A stretch of DNA of 64,000 nt from Lepisosteus oculatus (GCF_040954835.1 NW_027168394.1:112501-176500); one strand, 5' to 3'; positions 1-10,299 are shown, counted from the stretch's first letter. The notes: generated by a model from the letters alone, not told the origin. A program made the numbers and translations.

Positions 1-690
1 GCTTCCGAAATCGTGAGCATTCTCTGGTGGTGTCCTGCAGGGCACCTGTGGGCATGCGTTGGTGGTATAGTGGTGACCATAGCTGCTTTCCATGGTTCAT
101 TTCCTGGCCAACGCAGTGGGGATTGGTTTCAAATGCTGTCATGAGCCTTGGACTGTGACTAGCAAAGCGAAGCCTTTTGAAAGAGCTAAAGCACTGCAAA
201 ACGGAATTGAAGGAGAATCTTACAGGGGATTCTGAGCGGTGTCTGCATACATGCAGTCCGATACGGGTGCTGAAAGCTTGAGCTACTCTCAATGTCATGC
301 TGCCTTTCCCCGGAGTAAATCTGTTACATGGAAAGAATGCTTCTCGCAGGTTCAAAAAGGGACCATTGTTAATTGGAGAAATCAATGATTTCGAATGAAT
401 TCTGTATGCGTTAAAAGACAGCTATACACAGAAAACATGCAGGACACTGCTCATGAATGATGTTTCCCGAGCCGAAACACAGTGCGTTTTTTCAAGCCAT
501 TTGACAAAGCCCACCCACTGAAAACTGCAGCAGATCGTGTAAAGACGTTCAACTTTGTAACTACTGCAGGCACGGGAAGCAGAATAAATTCCTCTTTTCA
601 AACTGTCAAAGGTTTGCTTTCCGAACGCTGCAGGACATCGCACAATCTCTTTTGAACAGGGACAAATGATTTCTTATGGGGCGCAGTAAG
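1..690 (-). repeat. Segmental repeat A, copy 1 (inverted)
   Basis: This stretch is the reverse complement of sequence at about 54.6-55.5 kb. Parts of it also recur at 6.78-7.18 kb (same sense as 54.6 kb) and at 36.9-37.3 kb (same sense as here). The shared core includes the segment around the decayed Gly tRNA and a block ending near 680 in a phrase about a GGGGCGCAGTAAGTAC junction. No credible protein gene is seen. Open frames of 60-75 codons occur but differ between copies and look incidental. Confidence 0.75.
56..115 (+). pseudogene. tRNA-Gly(TCC) pseudogene with internal deletion
   Basis: The first 20 bases match the start of vertebrate tRNA-Gly(TCC), including the GTGGTATAGTGG A box. 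The end matches its T-arm tail and acceptor strand CCAACGC plus A. The middle is short: only 60 bases remain instead of 72, with the anticodon-loop to T-stem part lost, so no cloverleaf can form. It is the inverted paralogue of the better preserved Gly(TCC) gene at 55379-55450, and the flanks match as well. Confidence 0.85.
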
Positions 691-822
691 TACTGTTACT
701 GTCACTGCTCGATACCGACGTTGGCCCACTATACCATGTTCAGCCACCGCTAGAAAATGTACAGCTCTAGCACCAGAGCAAACAACAGGAGGGCCAACGG
801 CAAACGTGTAAGACATGGAGAG

Positions 823-904
823 CGATGAGAATGGGACTCGAACCCATGTCTGCAGAGCACAATGGATTACCAGTCCATCGCCTTAACCACTCAGCCACCT
901 TGTC
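823..904 (-). tRNA. Serine-type tRNA with GGT (threonine) anticodon, probably decayed
   Basis: The body is the tRNA-Ser(GCT) found at 18382, 22561 and 34311: 82 bases, long variable arm, and the same D arm (GAGTGGTTAAGGC). The anticodon loop reads CTGGTAA instead of CTGCTAA, so the anticodon is GGT, which would read threonine ACC. Seryl-tRNA synthetase is known to recognise the long variable arm rather than the anticodon, so such a tRNA could insert Ser at Thr codons if it were active. The acceptor stem has two mismatched pairs (C3-A and A4-C), which argues for decay. Confidence 0.8.
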
Positions 905-1283
905 AATGAAACTGGGCTGTCCGGACATGGGATGGCGCGCTCCAGATGATCTTTTTCTTTTTTTTCCCTCGTACTCGAGGGTCATTTTCCTGTTCCACAT
1001 GCAATTTCAACATTTTCCTTAGGAGATGTCAAGCCAGCAAGCCACTGCTGTGGTTCAGTGGCCAGTGTGGAGTTCAGTGGCCCTGTTGTACACAGAAAGC
1101 AAATTGAGCTCCTTGGACATCAAAAGTTCCAGATAAAAGCCATTTGTCACCCTTTCTCTTGGTGTTGATATTGCTATTGTATGTAAAGGTTGCAACTTGC
1201 TCAGCGAGCAGGCGGAGCACACACCGAATGCAGATGTGTCTGAGTGGTGTGTCCAAGTGGCTGCAAAAGGATAATGCTCCTGG

Positions 1284-1357
1284 GGCGCCGGGGCTTAGTT
1301 GGTTAAAGCGCCTGCCTGGTAAATAAGAGATCCTGGGTTCAAATCCCAGCGGTGCCT
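1284..1357 (+). pseudogene. tRNA-Thr pseudogene, anticodon GGT
   Basis: It aligns to the Thr(AGT) genes at 18838 and 52984 over all 74 bases. The anticodon loop is CTGGTAA, giving GGT in place of AGT. The anticodon stem CCTGC/ATAAG has two non-pairs, and the acceptor strand has a G-for-T change just after it. The T arm CTGGG TTCAAAT CCCAG is intact. A short T run follows near 1368. GGT is still a threonine anticodon, but the broken anticodon stem makes function unlikely. Confidence 0.8.
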
Positions 1358-1906
1358 TCTTTGTTCTGTTTTCTCAAACAGAACTGGTCCTTACAGACAA
1401 CCGCCTACGGCTAGACTTGCAAGTATTCATTTCCTGTCTTTAACGCGACTTGTTTTTCTTAAAATGGATGCAACTTGCAAAACATGAAATACAAACCTTG
1501 CTAATCAGCGCTGGCGGCTGGCAAAAAAAAAAAGAAGTCAGCAATGTTTTTTTTCTTTAACCTTAACCCTGCTAACGGAGACGAGTTAAACAACCGAGTC
1601 TATGCAGCTTAAACGGTCCGCATGTCGGGTTCTTAGCTGAAAGGGTGGTAAATCACGCTCACCCCAGTCCTTAATCTTTTAAAGAGGATACAAAATTGAA
1701 CCTAGTCGCCACATCACATACATCCTGTTCAATGATAAAAAAGTGACATCTATCCTCGATCCAGAGTAAATCCCACGTTGAGGGCATACTTTTTTCCACT
1801 TTACCATGAGTCGGGCTCAGCTGCACAGAGGAGAGAGCAGAGCAATGAGGTCACGGGGACAGGGGAGTCACATGCTGGCGGTTTGAATACGCGGAAGATC
1901 ACTGAG

Positions 1907-1996
1907 GGATCCACAGTATGTGGACCCTCCGTGCGCCATCAGTCCGCACTCCGGACTCTGAATCCTGCCATCCAAGTTAAGATCTCGGCGGAACCT
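1907..1996 (+). pseudogene. tRNA-Gln(CTG) pseudogene
   Basis: The 3' half matches vertebrate tRNA-Gln(CTG): anticodon arm GGACTCTGAATCC, T arm with CAAGTTAAGATCTCGG, and acceptor end CGGAACC plus T. The 5' half keeps only GGATCCA of the acceptor strand. The D arm is scrambled and about 20 bases have been added before GCACTC. The B box has lost its GGTTC core. The same changes are present at 19469, 23535 and 33258, so the gene decayed before the unit was amplified. An 81-codon open frame over this block is a by-product. Confidence 0.75.
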
Positions 1997-2520
1997 GAGG
2001 CGCAGTTCCTTCTTAAAACGTAATCTGGTGAGCATTTCTAGAATCGTACTTGTATAGATGCAGCCTTTAATGTGTTGCTAGGTTAAAATTGATGACTTCT
2101 TGAACTTCAGTAGGCAACTGCCCTCTTGATTTCGGATTTAATTTCTTTATTACAGGGGCGCTTTTATGAAGACAGAGTCATGTTCAGGTACTTTTCTTGA
2201 TGGAGGAAGCATATTTCGGACTCTGTGATCTGCTCACCTGGAAAGGTCTGCTGTACTACTACAAGAGAGAAGTAGAGTCTGGAAGAAGGGACAATTTTAT
2301 GATGCTTTGGAAGATAATGTTTTTTTTTTCTTTGAAATCGAAATGAATCAGAATATCAGTGCAAAAGACAGACTCTTGGTTTGGTTTGAGATATGGTTTT
2401 AAAACAGACAAAATGTAGAAAACAGGTCTTTCTCACTTTTGGTAAAGAATGGACCGGGGGTAATATTTTACTAGTTGCAGTGCTGATCTCACTGGGTTAC
2501 AGTCCTGCAGTGTCACACCG

Positions 2521-2593
2521 GGGCCAGTGGCGCAATGGATAACGCGTCTGACTACGGATCAGGAGATTGCAGGTTCGACTCCTGCCTGGCTCG
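2521..2593 (+). tRNA. tRNA-Arg(ACG)
   Basis: A 73-base cloverleaf. Acceptor GGGCCAG pairs with CTGGCTC, with discriminator G. The D arm contains GGCGCAATGGATAACGC. The anticodon loop CTACGGA gives ACG (inosine-modified in the cell, reading CGN arginine codons). The T arm GCAGG TTCGACT CCTGC is perfect, and a five-T Pol III terminator starts at 2598. It is the best preserved Arg(ACG) of the four array copies (2521, 20084, 24151, 54189). Confidence 0.92.
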
Positions 2594-3547
2594 GGTCGTT
2601 TTTAAACGCATCTGGCTACTCCCTAAGTAGTCTGTGCTACTTACTGCATTGTAATCGTACCCGGTAAGAGATTTCCTTCATGTAAATGAACTGCACCTGA
2701 CAGCTTTAGAAAAACACCTGGGCTCAGTACGGTGCTGAGAGCTCAGCGTTGCTGTTCTAATTAGCACGCACTGCATCGGCTATGAGCCCGAACCTTTCAA
2801 TTATTCCGATCAGTAAGTCAACACGTAGTCCACGTGAACGGTAGAAATATTCTCTTGTCTGTCTCTTGTTTGTATAGAACTGAATGTCCCTGACAATGTT
2901 CTGTTAGTTTTAATTGAAGAACGGCATTTGTGTTCAAATATACCAGACAAGTTTATGTAACTGCTCATGCGACACTCAGTTGTAATTAGTCAAGAAATAA
3001 AGTCGAACAACAGCTGCGGGTTTGATTCTGAACGTATGAGATTGCAGCGCCTTTTACTTCCATTGACAAATGATAGAGATTCGAAGAGAGATCCTTCAGA
3101 CCAGCAAGCAAACCCACGGCTATTTCGGTTTTCTATCTAGGCAACGTTGGTGTCTGCAATAGCATACATGAAAGCGTGATGCAATTTCTGTGGCTACATT
3201 TGTTGCACGTCATGCACAGTAAGAGTGTTTCTAACACCAAATAAAAAGTCAACAATTAGCGATCACGCCTTCTCCTCAGTTAACCCACTGAAACCCTTGC
3301 TGTTAACAGTTCTTTACTGCGTGCTTTACCAGCACCTACATATCGTGTCGGTTCTTTCAGCTTTATTCATTAGGTTTTCAAAGGTATAAGTAGAGCACCA
3401 GAGGTGCGAACGCAAAATGTGTGGTTATCTGAAGAATTGATTTCAATGGCAGCGGGTCCAAGCGATTTCGCGTTGTTATAGTACCAGGAAAGGAGAAGCA
3501 GCACTTCGCCTCTGCCGTGCAGGCACAAGGCGACGTGCGGCAGACGC

Positions 3548-3629
3548 CGGAGTCGGCAGGTTTCGAACCTGCGCGGGGAAGCCCCAACGCATTTCAAGCC
3601 CATCGCCTTAACCACTCGAGCACGACAAA
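3548..3629 (-). pseudogene. tRNA-Ser(TGA) pseudogene
   Basis: It aligns over 82 bases to the Ser genes at 16946 and 21115. The anticodon loop CTTGAAA gives TGA, and the long variable arm (GGGGCTTCCCC) and T arm GCAGG TTCGAAA CCTGC are kept. The first three acceptor pairs are lost (TTTGTCG against CGACTCC), the anticodon stem has a G-G clash, and the A box is altered (GTGCTCGAG). It is not expected to be charged or processed. Confidence 0.8.
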
Positions 3630-4864
3630 TGCGAACTCGCCGCCGCCGTATTCCTCCTATAATCAAACACGGACTGCGAGGTGGCTGCGGAAACCTTTTT
3701 AAAGTTGCTCTCCGTTAAAAAAAAATACCTTTCACAAGATTCGTGCCGGCAGACAGACACGCCTCAGAGGGTTTAAGGCTGGCTTCACGTTCAAATGATA
3801 AAGTCCCCCAGTCCGGATGTCAAAACGCAACTTTGGCAGACAGAAAAAAACATCAACAAACCAAAAATGTGGACAAGGATTTTACAAGCTGCACCACACT
3901 GCACTTTCAAAAGCATTTACATTCGTGTTAGACGCAGGAATTGCCTTTGATTTGCGCGCTTACGAACGCCATGGAAAACGAAACAAAACTAAAGCCCTCA
4001 GCTCCTGCACTTGATTATAGTCCCGTTACGTGTCGAAGCAGGAATTTACGTCATCCTACCACTGTAACACGGGGAATAGAGGGAAATGAGCACAAGCTAC
4101 GAATTGTCTCAATCACTCCCTACAGTAGTAAGACGCCTGGAAGCGTGCACCCCCATCATTAATCTTTGCGCATCTGTGCAAGGTAAACTCTGGAGCAGTC
4201 TCTGAAACGGCTCAAAGGAAACACGTGATTGATTCCATGTGCATCTGGGGTTCATTTCTTATTTACATTTAATTCAAGGGAAAGGCTTGGGTCAGTTTCA
4301 GACGGCCTCCAACAGCAAGATTCAAGCGCCCCACCTTCAGCCCAATCTGCGCCGCCAGAACGCCAACGGCTCCTCTGGTCTCTGGGGTGCGGTTGTGACC
4401 CCGTAACCTAAAGTGTTGGTGGCAGACAAATGGAGACTAACAGGTGATGTCCTAGGACATGACTACATTGTGACACTCGGTGGGGATGGTGACCATTGCT
4501 TGGAAAAGAGTGCGAGGCCCCTTTAGAAAAACATTTTGTTAACAGGCATTCTGCCTTAGTCCAAACACCTATAGCTTGCAAAGCACATGCTATTAGACAG
4601 GCACCTCTGCAAGACCTTAAGAGTCTCTTAAACTAGTGATAGTAAGGTGTTCCCAATGGGCGATGTTTGGCTTTCAAATCATCTCTCTGTGGAAGCGCCG
4701 AGATGCAGCTGTTTAAGGCTTAGAAGCAGCTGACTGTTTCACTACCTAGCGGATTACTGTCAGTCAGGGAGCTCAGAGGTGAAAAGCCTGTCTGAGAAAC
4801 AATTCGCCGTCAATCAGTTCAATATGTTCCGTACCAGCTCGGCGCACCTGAGATCATCTTGGTA

Positions 4865-4945
4865 GCCGTGTAGCTCAGATGAGTGAGAGCGTGTGTGTGT
4901 GCACCACCGTGATTGGATGCCGGTCCTTCTCAGGTCACAGTAAAC
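4865..4945 (+). other. tRNA-like remnant with an A-box sequence
   Basis: The phrase GTAGCTCAGATGAGTGAGAGCG resembles a tRNA D arm/A box, but no clear anticodon arm or B box follows. The same block is present inverted at about 52.53-52.66 kb with its flanks. It could be an old tRNA pseudogene or the head of a tRNA-derived SINE; the isotype cannot be told. Confidence 0.35.
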
Positions 4946-5045
4946 CTTCTGCTGCCTAACTTTCCTAATTTTGGGGATCCCTTTGAAAAAGCAAAGGAAA
5001 AAAAAAAACTGGCTCTTCATCAGCGTGATCGACCCAACCCAGTGT

Positions 5046-5118
5046 GTCCCAGTGGCCTAATGGATAAGGCACTGGCCTTCTAAGCCAGGGATTGTGGGTT
5101 CGAGTCCCATCTGGGGTG
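5046..5118 (+). tRNA. tRNA-Arg(TCT)
   Basis: A 73-base cloverleaf with acceptor GTCCCAG/CTGGGGT (two wobble pairs at the end), D arm GGCCTAATGGATAAGGC, anticodon stem CTGGC/GCCAG with loop CTTCTAA (anticodon TCT), and T arm GTGGG TTCGAGT CCCAT. A TTTT run follows near 5130. The body is that of vertebrate tRNA-Arg(CCT), not the usual Arg(TCT) body, so one C-to-T change has moved it from AGG to AGA reading while staying arginine. Confidence 0.88.
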
Positions 5119-5334
5119 CTCCTGTCCCATTTTGAGCGTACAAATGTCCTTGTGATTTGCAAAGCTGCAACCCCACCTTACTCAGTGAGCGTCTCTGCTT
5201 TTTTCTCACATACAGTTGGGAGAAAAACTTTTGTAAACAGCCCTTCGGAATGATGTGGATTTCTGCATGAATGGCTCCTAACATGTGATCTTATCTTTAT
5301 CTAAGTCATAATAATCAATAAAGAGAGTCTGATT

Positions 5335-5684
5335 TAACAAACAACACACGCCCAACATTTGACATTGCTGTTTTAACAAAACAGCCTCCGCCATGCTTCC
5401 CAGGTGGGATGAGGTTTTGGAGTTGGTATGCAGTGTTTTGTTATCTCCAAACATAACGCTGTGCACATTTACCAACAAGTTCAACTTTTGTCACGTCTGT
5501 CCACAGAACATTGTTCCAGGAGTTGCTGTGGAACATCCATGTGGTCTTTAGCAAACTTGAGAGGGGCAGTGGTGGTTTTTTTTGGGGGGAGAGCAGTGGT
5601 TTCCTCCATGGTGACCTCGCATGATCACCACTCCTGTTCAGATTTTTCTTATGGTGGACTCATGAACACAGACGTAAGACAAAG
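5335..5684 (-). pseudogene. Tc1/mariner transposase fragment
   Basis: Read on the minus strand, short blocks match Tc1-like transposases: HEST near 5665, KFAKDH near 5555, a degenerate form of the LWTDETKVELFG block near 5490-5510 (the D of this block is the second catalytic Asp in the family), QRYVWR near 5460 and a KHGGG-like block near 5390. No frame stays open across it, no terminal inverted repeats are seen, and the L2 LINE follows directly. It is an old inactive piece of a cut-and-paste DNA transposon. Confidence 0.7.
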
Positions 5685-6695
5685 TCAACCACCTGTTCGC
5701 TAGATCCCATCCCCACTCAGCTAGTCAAAGATTCCCTCGAAGGACTGGCAGGACCTATAATTAGTATGATGAATGCATCGCTTGCGTCAGGCGTTGTACC
5801 TGATCAATTTAAGGTAGCGGTTGTTAGACCGCTCCTTAAGAAGTCAAATTTGGATCCACAAGTTCTTAACAACTACAGGCCTGTCTCAAAGGTCCCATTT
5901 CAATCTAAAAGTCTTGGGAGAATAGTTGTTGCCCAACGTCAATCGTATCTGGATTCAAATAATATACTTGAGAAATTTCAGTCTGGTTTCTGAAACTGCA
6001 TTAACAAGAGTCGTAAATGATATTCTCTTAGCTACTGATGCGGGGAATGCAACAGTGCTTGTGCTTTTAGATCTTAGAGCTGCCTTTGACACGGTTGACC
6101 TCTCTGTTTTGTTACACAGGCTTGAGTTTGAGGTTGGCTTATCTGGAACCGTCCTTCAGTGGTTTACTTCACATTTTACTCATCGTTTTCATTATGTTCA
6201 AATATCTAATAATTGTACTGCTTCATCAATGTCACCAGTTCAATTTGGGGTACCAGAAGATCAGTGCTGGGACCAATATTGCTCTCTCTCTCTACATGCT
6301 GCTGATAGGTAGGATAATATGAAAAAATAATATGAACTTTCATTCATATGCTGATGACACTCAAATAAACATTTTGTTTACACCAAACGACAACTCTTCT
6401 ATTATCAGTTTAGTTAAATGCATTAAGGAAGGAAATACTTGGATGTGTGAAAACTTTTTGTTACTCAACTCTGAGAAAACTGAGGATCTGTTGATCGGAG
6501 GCAACAATACTGATAGGACTACTATAACTTCAGCACTTAACTCAGAGGATTTAAACATTTGCCTCAAAGAGACAGCACGTTACCTAGGCGGCATATTAGA
6601 CACAAGGCTCTTAACAACTTGCATTGTTAAGTGCCTTGGGACAACCTTGTTGTGAAAGGCGCTATATAGAAATACATTGATTTGAATTGAATTGA
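5685..6695 (+). pseudogene. L2-type LINE, 3' half of reverse transcriptase plus tail
   Basis: Three overlapping frames carry reverse transcriptase blocks in the right order: FKVAVVRPLLKKSN and NNYRPVS (5800-5890), LLDLRAAFDTVD (6063-6098, holding the first catalytic Asp), GVPE (6250, normally GVPQGS), and HSYADDTQ (6340-6365, the YADD catalytic motif). The wording is typical of L2 elements in the CR1 group. The tail AAAGGCGCTATATA (about 6655) followed by ATTGATTTGAATTGAATTG is the usual L2 3' end with a short tandem tail. The endonuclease half is missing and the frame is shifted at about 5990 and 6310. Dead copy, cut off at the Tc1 fragment. Confidence 0.85.
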
Positions 6696-6769
6696 CAATG
6701 TAAAATGTTGTGTGTGTTGTTTGTTAAACAAGACTGTCTTTATTTATCAAAAAATAAAAGGAATTTGCT

Positions 6770-7420
6770 AGGAATGCAAACGTTAGGTTGCGCTTCTTCA
6801 TGCTGCATCGTCGGCATGAGTGGAGCTTTTTAAACGTCTGTACTTACTGTGCCCCATAAGAAATCGTTTGTCCCCGTTCAAAAGAGATTGTGCGATGTCC
6901 TGCAGTGTTCGCAAAGTAAACCTTTGACAGTTTGAAAAGAGGAATTTATTCTGCTTCCTGTGCGTGCAGTAGTTACAAAGTTGAACGTCTTTACACGATT
7001 TGCTGCAGTTTTCAGTGGGCGGGCTTTGTCAGATGGCTTGGAAAAACGCACTGTGTTTCGGCTCGGGAAACATCATGAGAAGTGTCCTGCATGTTTTCTG
7101 TGTATAGCTGTCTTTTAACGCATACAGAATTCATTCGAAATCATTGATTTCTCCAATTAACAAGGGTCCCTTAAAAGATGAGTCAAAGTAACGTCTAATC
7201 GGATTAGTTTCCTTAGAGCTGGTTCAGAGTTTGCTCAAGAGTTTACCTTTCACAGATGCGCAAAGAAGAATGTTGGGGGTGCATGCTTCAAGGTGCCTTA
7301 CAGCTGTAGGGAGTGATTCGAGATTCGAGACGATTCGTGCCGTGTGCTCGTTCCCATATACCGTACGCCCCGGGGTGCAGTGCTAGGATGACGTAAAATA
7401 CCGCTCGGGCACGTAACGGC
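6770..7420 (+). repeat. Segmental repeat A, copy 2
   Basis: 6.78-7.18 kb matches 54.73-55.14 kb in the same sense (block beginning AACGTTAGGTTGCGCTTC) and 36.88-37.29 kb in inverse. 7.18-7.45 kb is the inverse of 36.58-36.90 kb. No RNA gene is visible in this copy. The remainder up to 8.38 kb shows no recognisable gene; its open frames have no family resemblance. Confidence 0.7.
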
Positions 7421-8380
7421 GTTATATGCAAGTGCGGGACGTGAGGGTTTTCGTTTGTTCATTTTGTTTTGTTTTGCTCTGCTTTGCTTTGTTTCTTGGT
7501 CAAGAGGCGTAAGGTAAGTCGTAATCCAGGGAGAACACTGGTGGCAAACAGTCCGAGGTGAGAGGCGAGGTCCAAAGTCGAAAAGGCAGAAGGGGAGTCC
7601 AATATCCAGAATAAACGAGGTAATGGAAAAAACGCCAGGTAGAGCTCTCAAGGAGTAGACTCAATACCAGCGGGAAGCAGATAAAGATGGTAAAAATAGC
7701 ACTGCGTACCGCACGGTGGAGTGTGTGCAGGTGGGTAAACTCGTGCGGCGGCGTTTGTTAATAATCACCCGCTGCTGGTGCTGTTTAGATTGCTTAAGAG
7801 TTGGTCTTAACTGCCTGGCGGTCATGACAAGCTCCTCTTTAAGCTGTGGTTTAGTTTTGCATTCATGTGTTTCTAGAGCAGTTATTTATGGGGGTGGGTG
7901 GGTCTTTCACAGAGGCTCAGGACAAATCCCCTGCATGAAAGTCTACTGTGTGCGTTCAAACAGTCACAGGTTAAGAGCCAGGCAGGAGGACAATGGACAG
8001 AAGAAGCAACGAACTAAAAATAAAAGAACGAATATGAAAAAGCCACCATCTTTTTCTTTTTGACATTTTCCGACTTTCATGCAAGCCAGGACAAAGTTGC
8101 TCGTAGCTACTTGTGGATTCAAATACTCTATCGAGTGCTTTGATGAGTTTTTGCAATTTGATTGTCGTCCTGTCAGCCTGTTTCTGTTTTTTTTTTCAAT
8201 CTAGTGATGGAAAGTAAGAGGGAAATGATGGAGCAATCAATAACCGCTCCGGAAAAATGGCAGAAAGAAATGGCCCGTCACTAAGGACATTTGTGAAGCA
8301 GAGGAGTGACATCACCACAAAGGCGACTTATTCTGCTGATCGTTTTAGTGAATAATGATTGAGGCGTGTTAAGAGAAAGG

Positions 8381-8505
8381 TAGCTGCGTCAGCATGCTTA
8401 GGCTGCAAAGGATAAAGCAAAGGTTTACTCCATGCTGAAAAGAGAAGAAAAGAAGCACAACGTTTCGGCTGTGGAGCCTTCTGCGCCATCTTCTTTAGCA
8501 ATGGT
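8381..8505 (+). repeat. Foldback repeat, half copy
   Basis: It carries the shared series GTAGCTGCGTCAGCATGC, GGCTGCAAAGG, CCATGCTGAAAAGAGAAG and CACAACGTTTCGGC, in the order seen at 9350-9530 and 48850-49010. Only one arm of the inverted repeat is present, so no hairpin forms here. No coding capacity. Confidence 0.55.
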
Positions 8506-8826
8506 GATGATGTTTACATTGGAAAAACTGAGACACGCATACTGGAGGGGCTTGAACCACCAACTTTTCAGCACCACAGAGTCTGACAGTCTTTTGTGCG
8601 CCCTACATTTGCAGGTTTATGGTCAAAGAAAACAATCACTTGCACTTCTTGCAGCCGGCAATCTTTTTCCACTGACAACCAAGAAATGGATTTCATCTTT
8701 CACAAGCTGTATGGATTTCTTCAAAAACAAGTTATTCCAGAAAGGAAATGAATTCTTGCATTAAACTGAACCAAGCTGTACATGTTTGTCTGAAATGAGA
8801 TATGCGGCACAACAAGACACGGAGAG

Positions 8827-8900
8827 AGGCACCGCTGGTATTCAGACCCAGGATCGCCTGCTTACTAGGCAGGCACTTTAAGCCACTAGGGAACAGCGCC
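8827..8900 (-). pseudogene. tRNA-Thr(AGT) pseudogene
   Basis: A 74-base relative of the array Thr genes. The anticodon arm CCTGC CTAGTAA GCAGG is intact and gives AGT, and the acceptor end GGTGCC is kept. The D arm (TTCCCTAGTGGCTTAAAG) and T stem (CTGGG/ACCAG) are damaged. Together with Arg(TCG) at 9777 and a spacer block at 9290-9345 that resembles 19800-19870, it marks an older, more diverged copy of the array unit. Confidence 0.75.
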
Positions 8901-9349
8901 AGCAGAGCACCGTGCTTTTACAGACACTTGGACACATCTGCGTTCGGTGTGCACTTAATCTGCTCTCTGAGCCCGTTGCCTCCGTCCCATTTAATAGCAG
9001 AACTGACGCCAAGAGAAATGATGAGAAATGGCATTTATCGGGCACTTCTCATGTCCAAGGAGCTCAATGCCCTTGACACCTCCCCAAGGCGACAGAGCTG
9101 TGCATTCTTTGGCGACAACATTTTTTCTTTTGTTTTATTTCTATACTTATTGATAGAATAAAAACGATATGTCATGTACTGTAAGGGAAATGTCTCTTTT
9201 CATGGGGAAAGCTAGCACCAGCAAATGTTGTGTTTAGAAGAAGTGATTTAACATGACACGTGACCTAATTTACCGGAGCAAAAGCTCACCCAGCAAGCCC
9301 TGCTTTACTTCTACAGGAGAGAAGTACTGTAGAGTCTGCAAGATGTTCA

Positions 9350-9530
9350 GCTGGGTAGCTACGTCAGCATGCCTCGGCTGCAAAGGAACAAGTAATAGGT
9401 TTATTGCATGCTGAAAAGAGAAGAACGGAAACACAGCGTTTCGGCCGTGAGGTCTTCTCACACCTGAAGAAGCCTCACACCTGTAAAAGGCTCCATGGTT
9501 TTCTTTCTTCTCTTTTCAACATGGAATACA
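9350..9530. repeat. Foldback repeat, decayed palindrome
   Basis: The left arm (about 9411-9452, TGAAAAGAGAAGAACGG...) and right arm (about 9485-9525, GGCTCCATGG...TTCTCTTTTCA) are imperfect reverse complements around a short centre with CACACCTGAAGAAG. It is preceded by GTAGCTACGTCAGCATGC and GGCTGCAAAGGAAC. It is the same element as at 48850-49010. It looks like a non-coding foldback or MITE-like element. Confidence 0.6.
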
Positions 9531-9776
9531 CCTATTGTCTGCAAGATGTGACAATTTCACGGTGTTTTGGAAGAAAACCTTTTTTCTTTGAATTCAAAAT
9601 CAATCAGAATTTCAGCACGACACACCAACACTTTTTCTGTTTTAAGGAGATGATATTTTAAACCTGATAAAAATAGTAGGAAACACAAGTTTCTTGCTGT
9701 GAAAATTTAGATGGGGAAGTGTACTACTGGTAGCAGTGTAGAGCTCTCTGTGGTGGAATGCAAACACATGTTCTAT

Positions 9777-9849
9777 GGGCCAGTGGCGTAATGGATTACG
9801 CGTCTGACTTCGGATCAGAAGATTGTAGGTTCGAGTCCTGCCTGGTTCG
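9777..9849 (+). tRNA. tRNA-Arg(TCG)
   Basis: A 73-base cloverleaf closely related to the Arg(ACG) genes of the array. The acceptor is GGGCCAG/CTGGTTC with G discriminator. The D arm is GGCGTAATGGATTACGC, the anticodon stem TCTGA/TCAGA is perfect, and loop CTTCGGA gives TCG (reads CGA). T arm GTAGG TTCGAGT CCTGC and a TTTT terminator at 9856. It appears functional and lies in the diverged array copy at 8.8-10.5 kb. Confidence 0.9.
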
Positions 9850-10299
9850 TGAGGCTTTTAAACCTCTCAGGTTCCTCGGTAACAGGTTGCCGTCATGTAT
9901 ATGAACTATAGAAAAGCATCTGCCACAACCCGTAAATTAGCACGCAAGTGCGGGCTAGTTAACACAGAACTGTATGGAGATCATCTCCAGCTCCGAGCTC
10001 AATTGCAATGAAAAAACATGCAGAACAGAACTGGAGAGCAGCTGAATTTGTGCTCAGTAGGGTGGGGAGGACTCAGCATTGCTATTGTTCTAATTGGCAT
10101 GAACTGCAGGGGATCTGAATCAGAACACGTCACTTAGTTCGATCATTGCGTCAATATGTAGGCCACGTTAATATAGAATTATTACTTTGTCTGTCTCGTC
10201 TTTGTATATAGGTGAATGTCCCTGACAATTTCATGTTAGTTTTTAAGAACGACATTGGTGCTAATATATACATATATAGCATATAAGGAACACGTAAAA

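Larger units (their letters stand above)
690..4230. repeat. tRNA array unit, copy 1
   Basis: This is the first copy of the ~4.2-kb tRNA unit. Its order is Ser (minus, 823), Thr (plus, 1284), Gln pseudogene (plus, 1907), Arg (plus, 2521), Ser (minus, 3548). Spacers are colinear with 18.24-21.8 kb, where the same blocks recur at high identity. The region where copies 2 and 3 keep a decayed Tyr tRNA (near 17849 and 22019) is not preserved here; the sequence diverges after about 4.25 kb. Between 4.23 and 4.84 kb I see no gene. Confidence 0.85.

Noticed and set aside
1778-2023. 81-codon open frame present in four or five places (1778, 19340, 23406, 33231 inverted, 53483)
   Set aside because: Conservation is explained by duplication of the array unit, and the frame runs over the tRNA-Gln pseudogene. 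It has no resemblance to a protein family and differs in length at 53483.
4841-4945. Full tRNA call for the A-box segment
   Set aside because: Only the D arm is convincing; listed as a remnant with low confidence instead.
8540-8630. Possible tRNA on the minus strand with a GGTTCAAGCC B-box-like phrase
   Set aside because: No acceptor stem, D arm or plausible anticodon arm could be placed.
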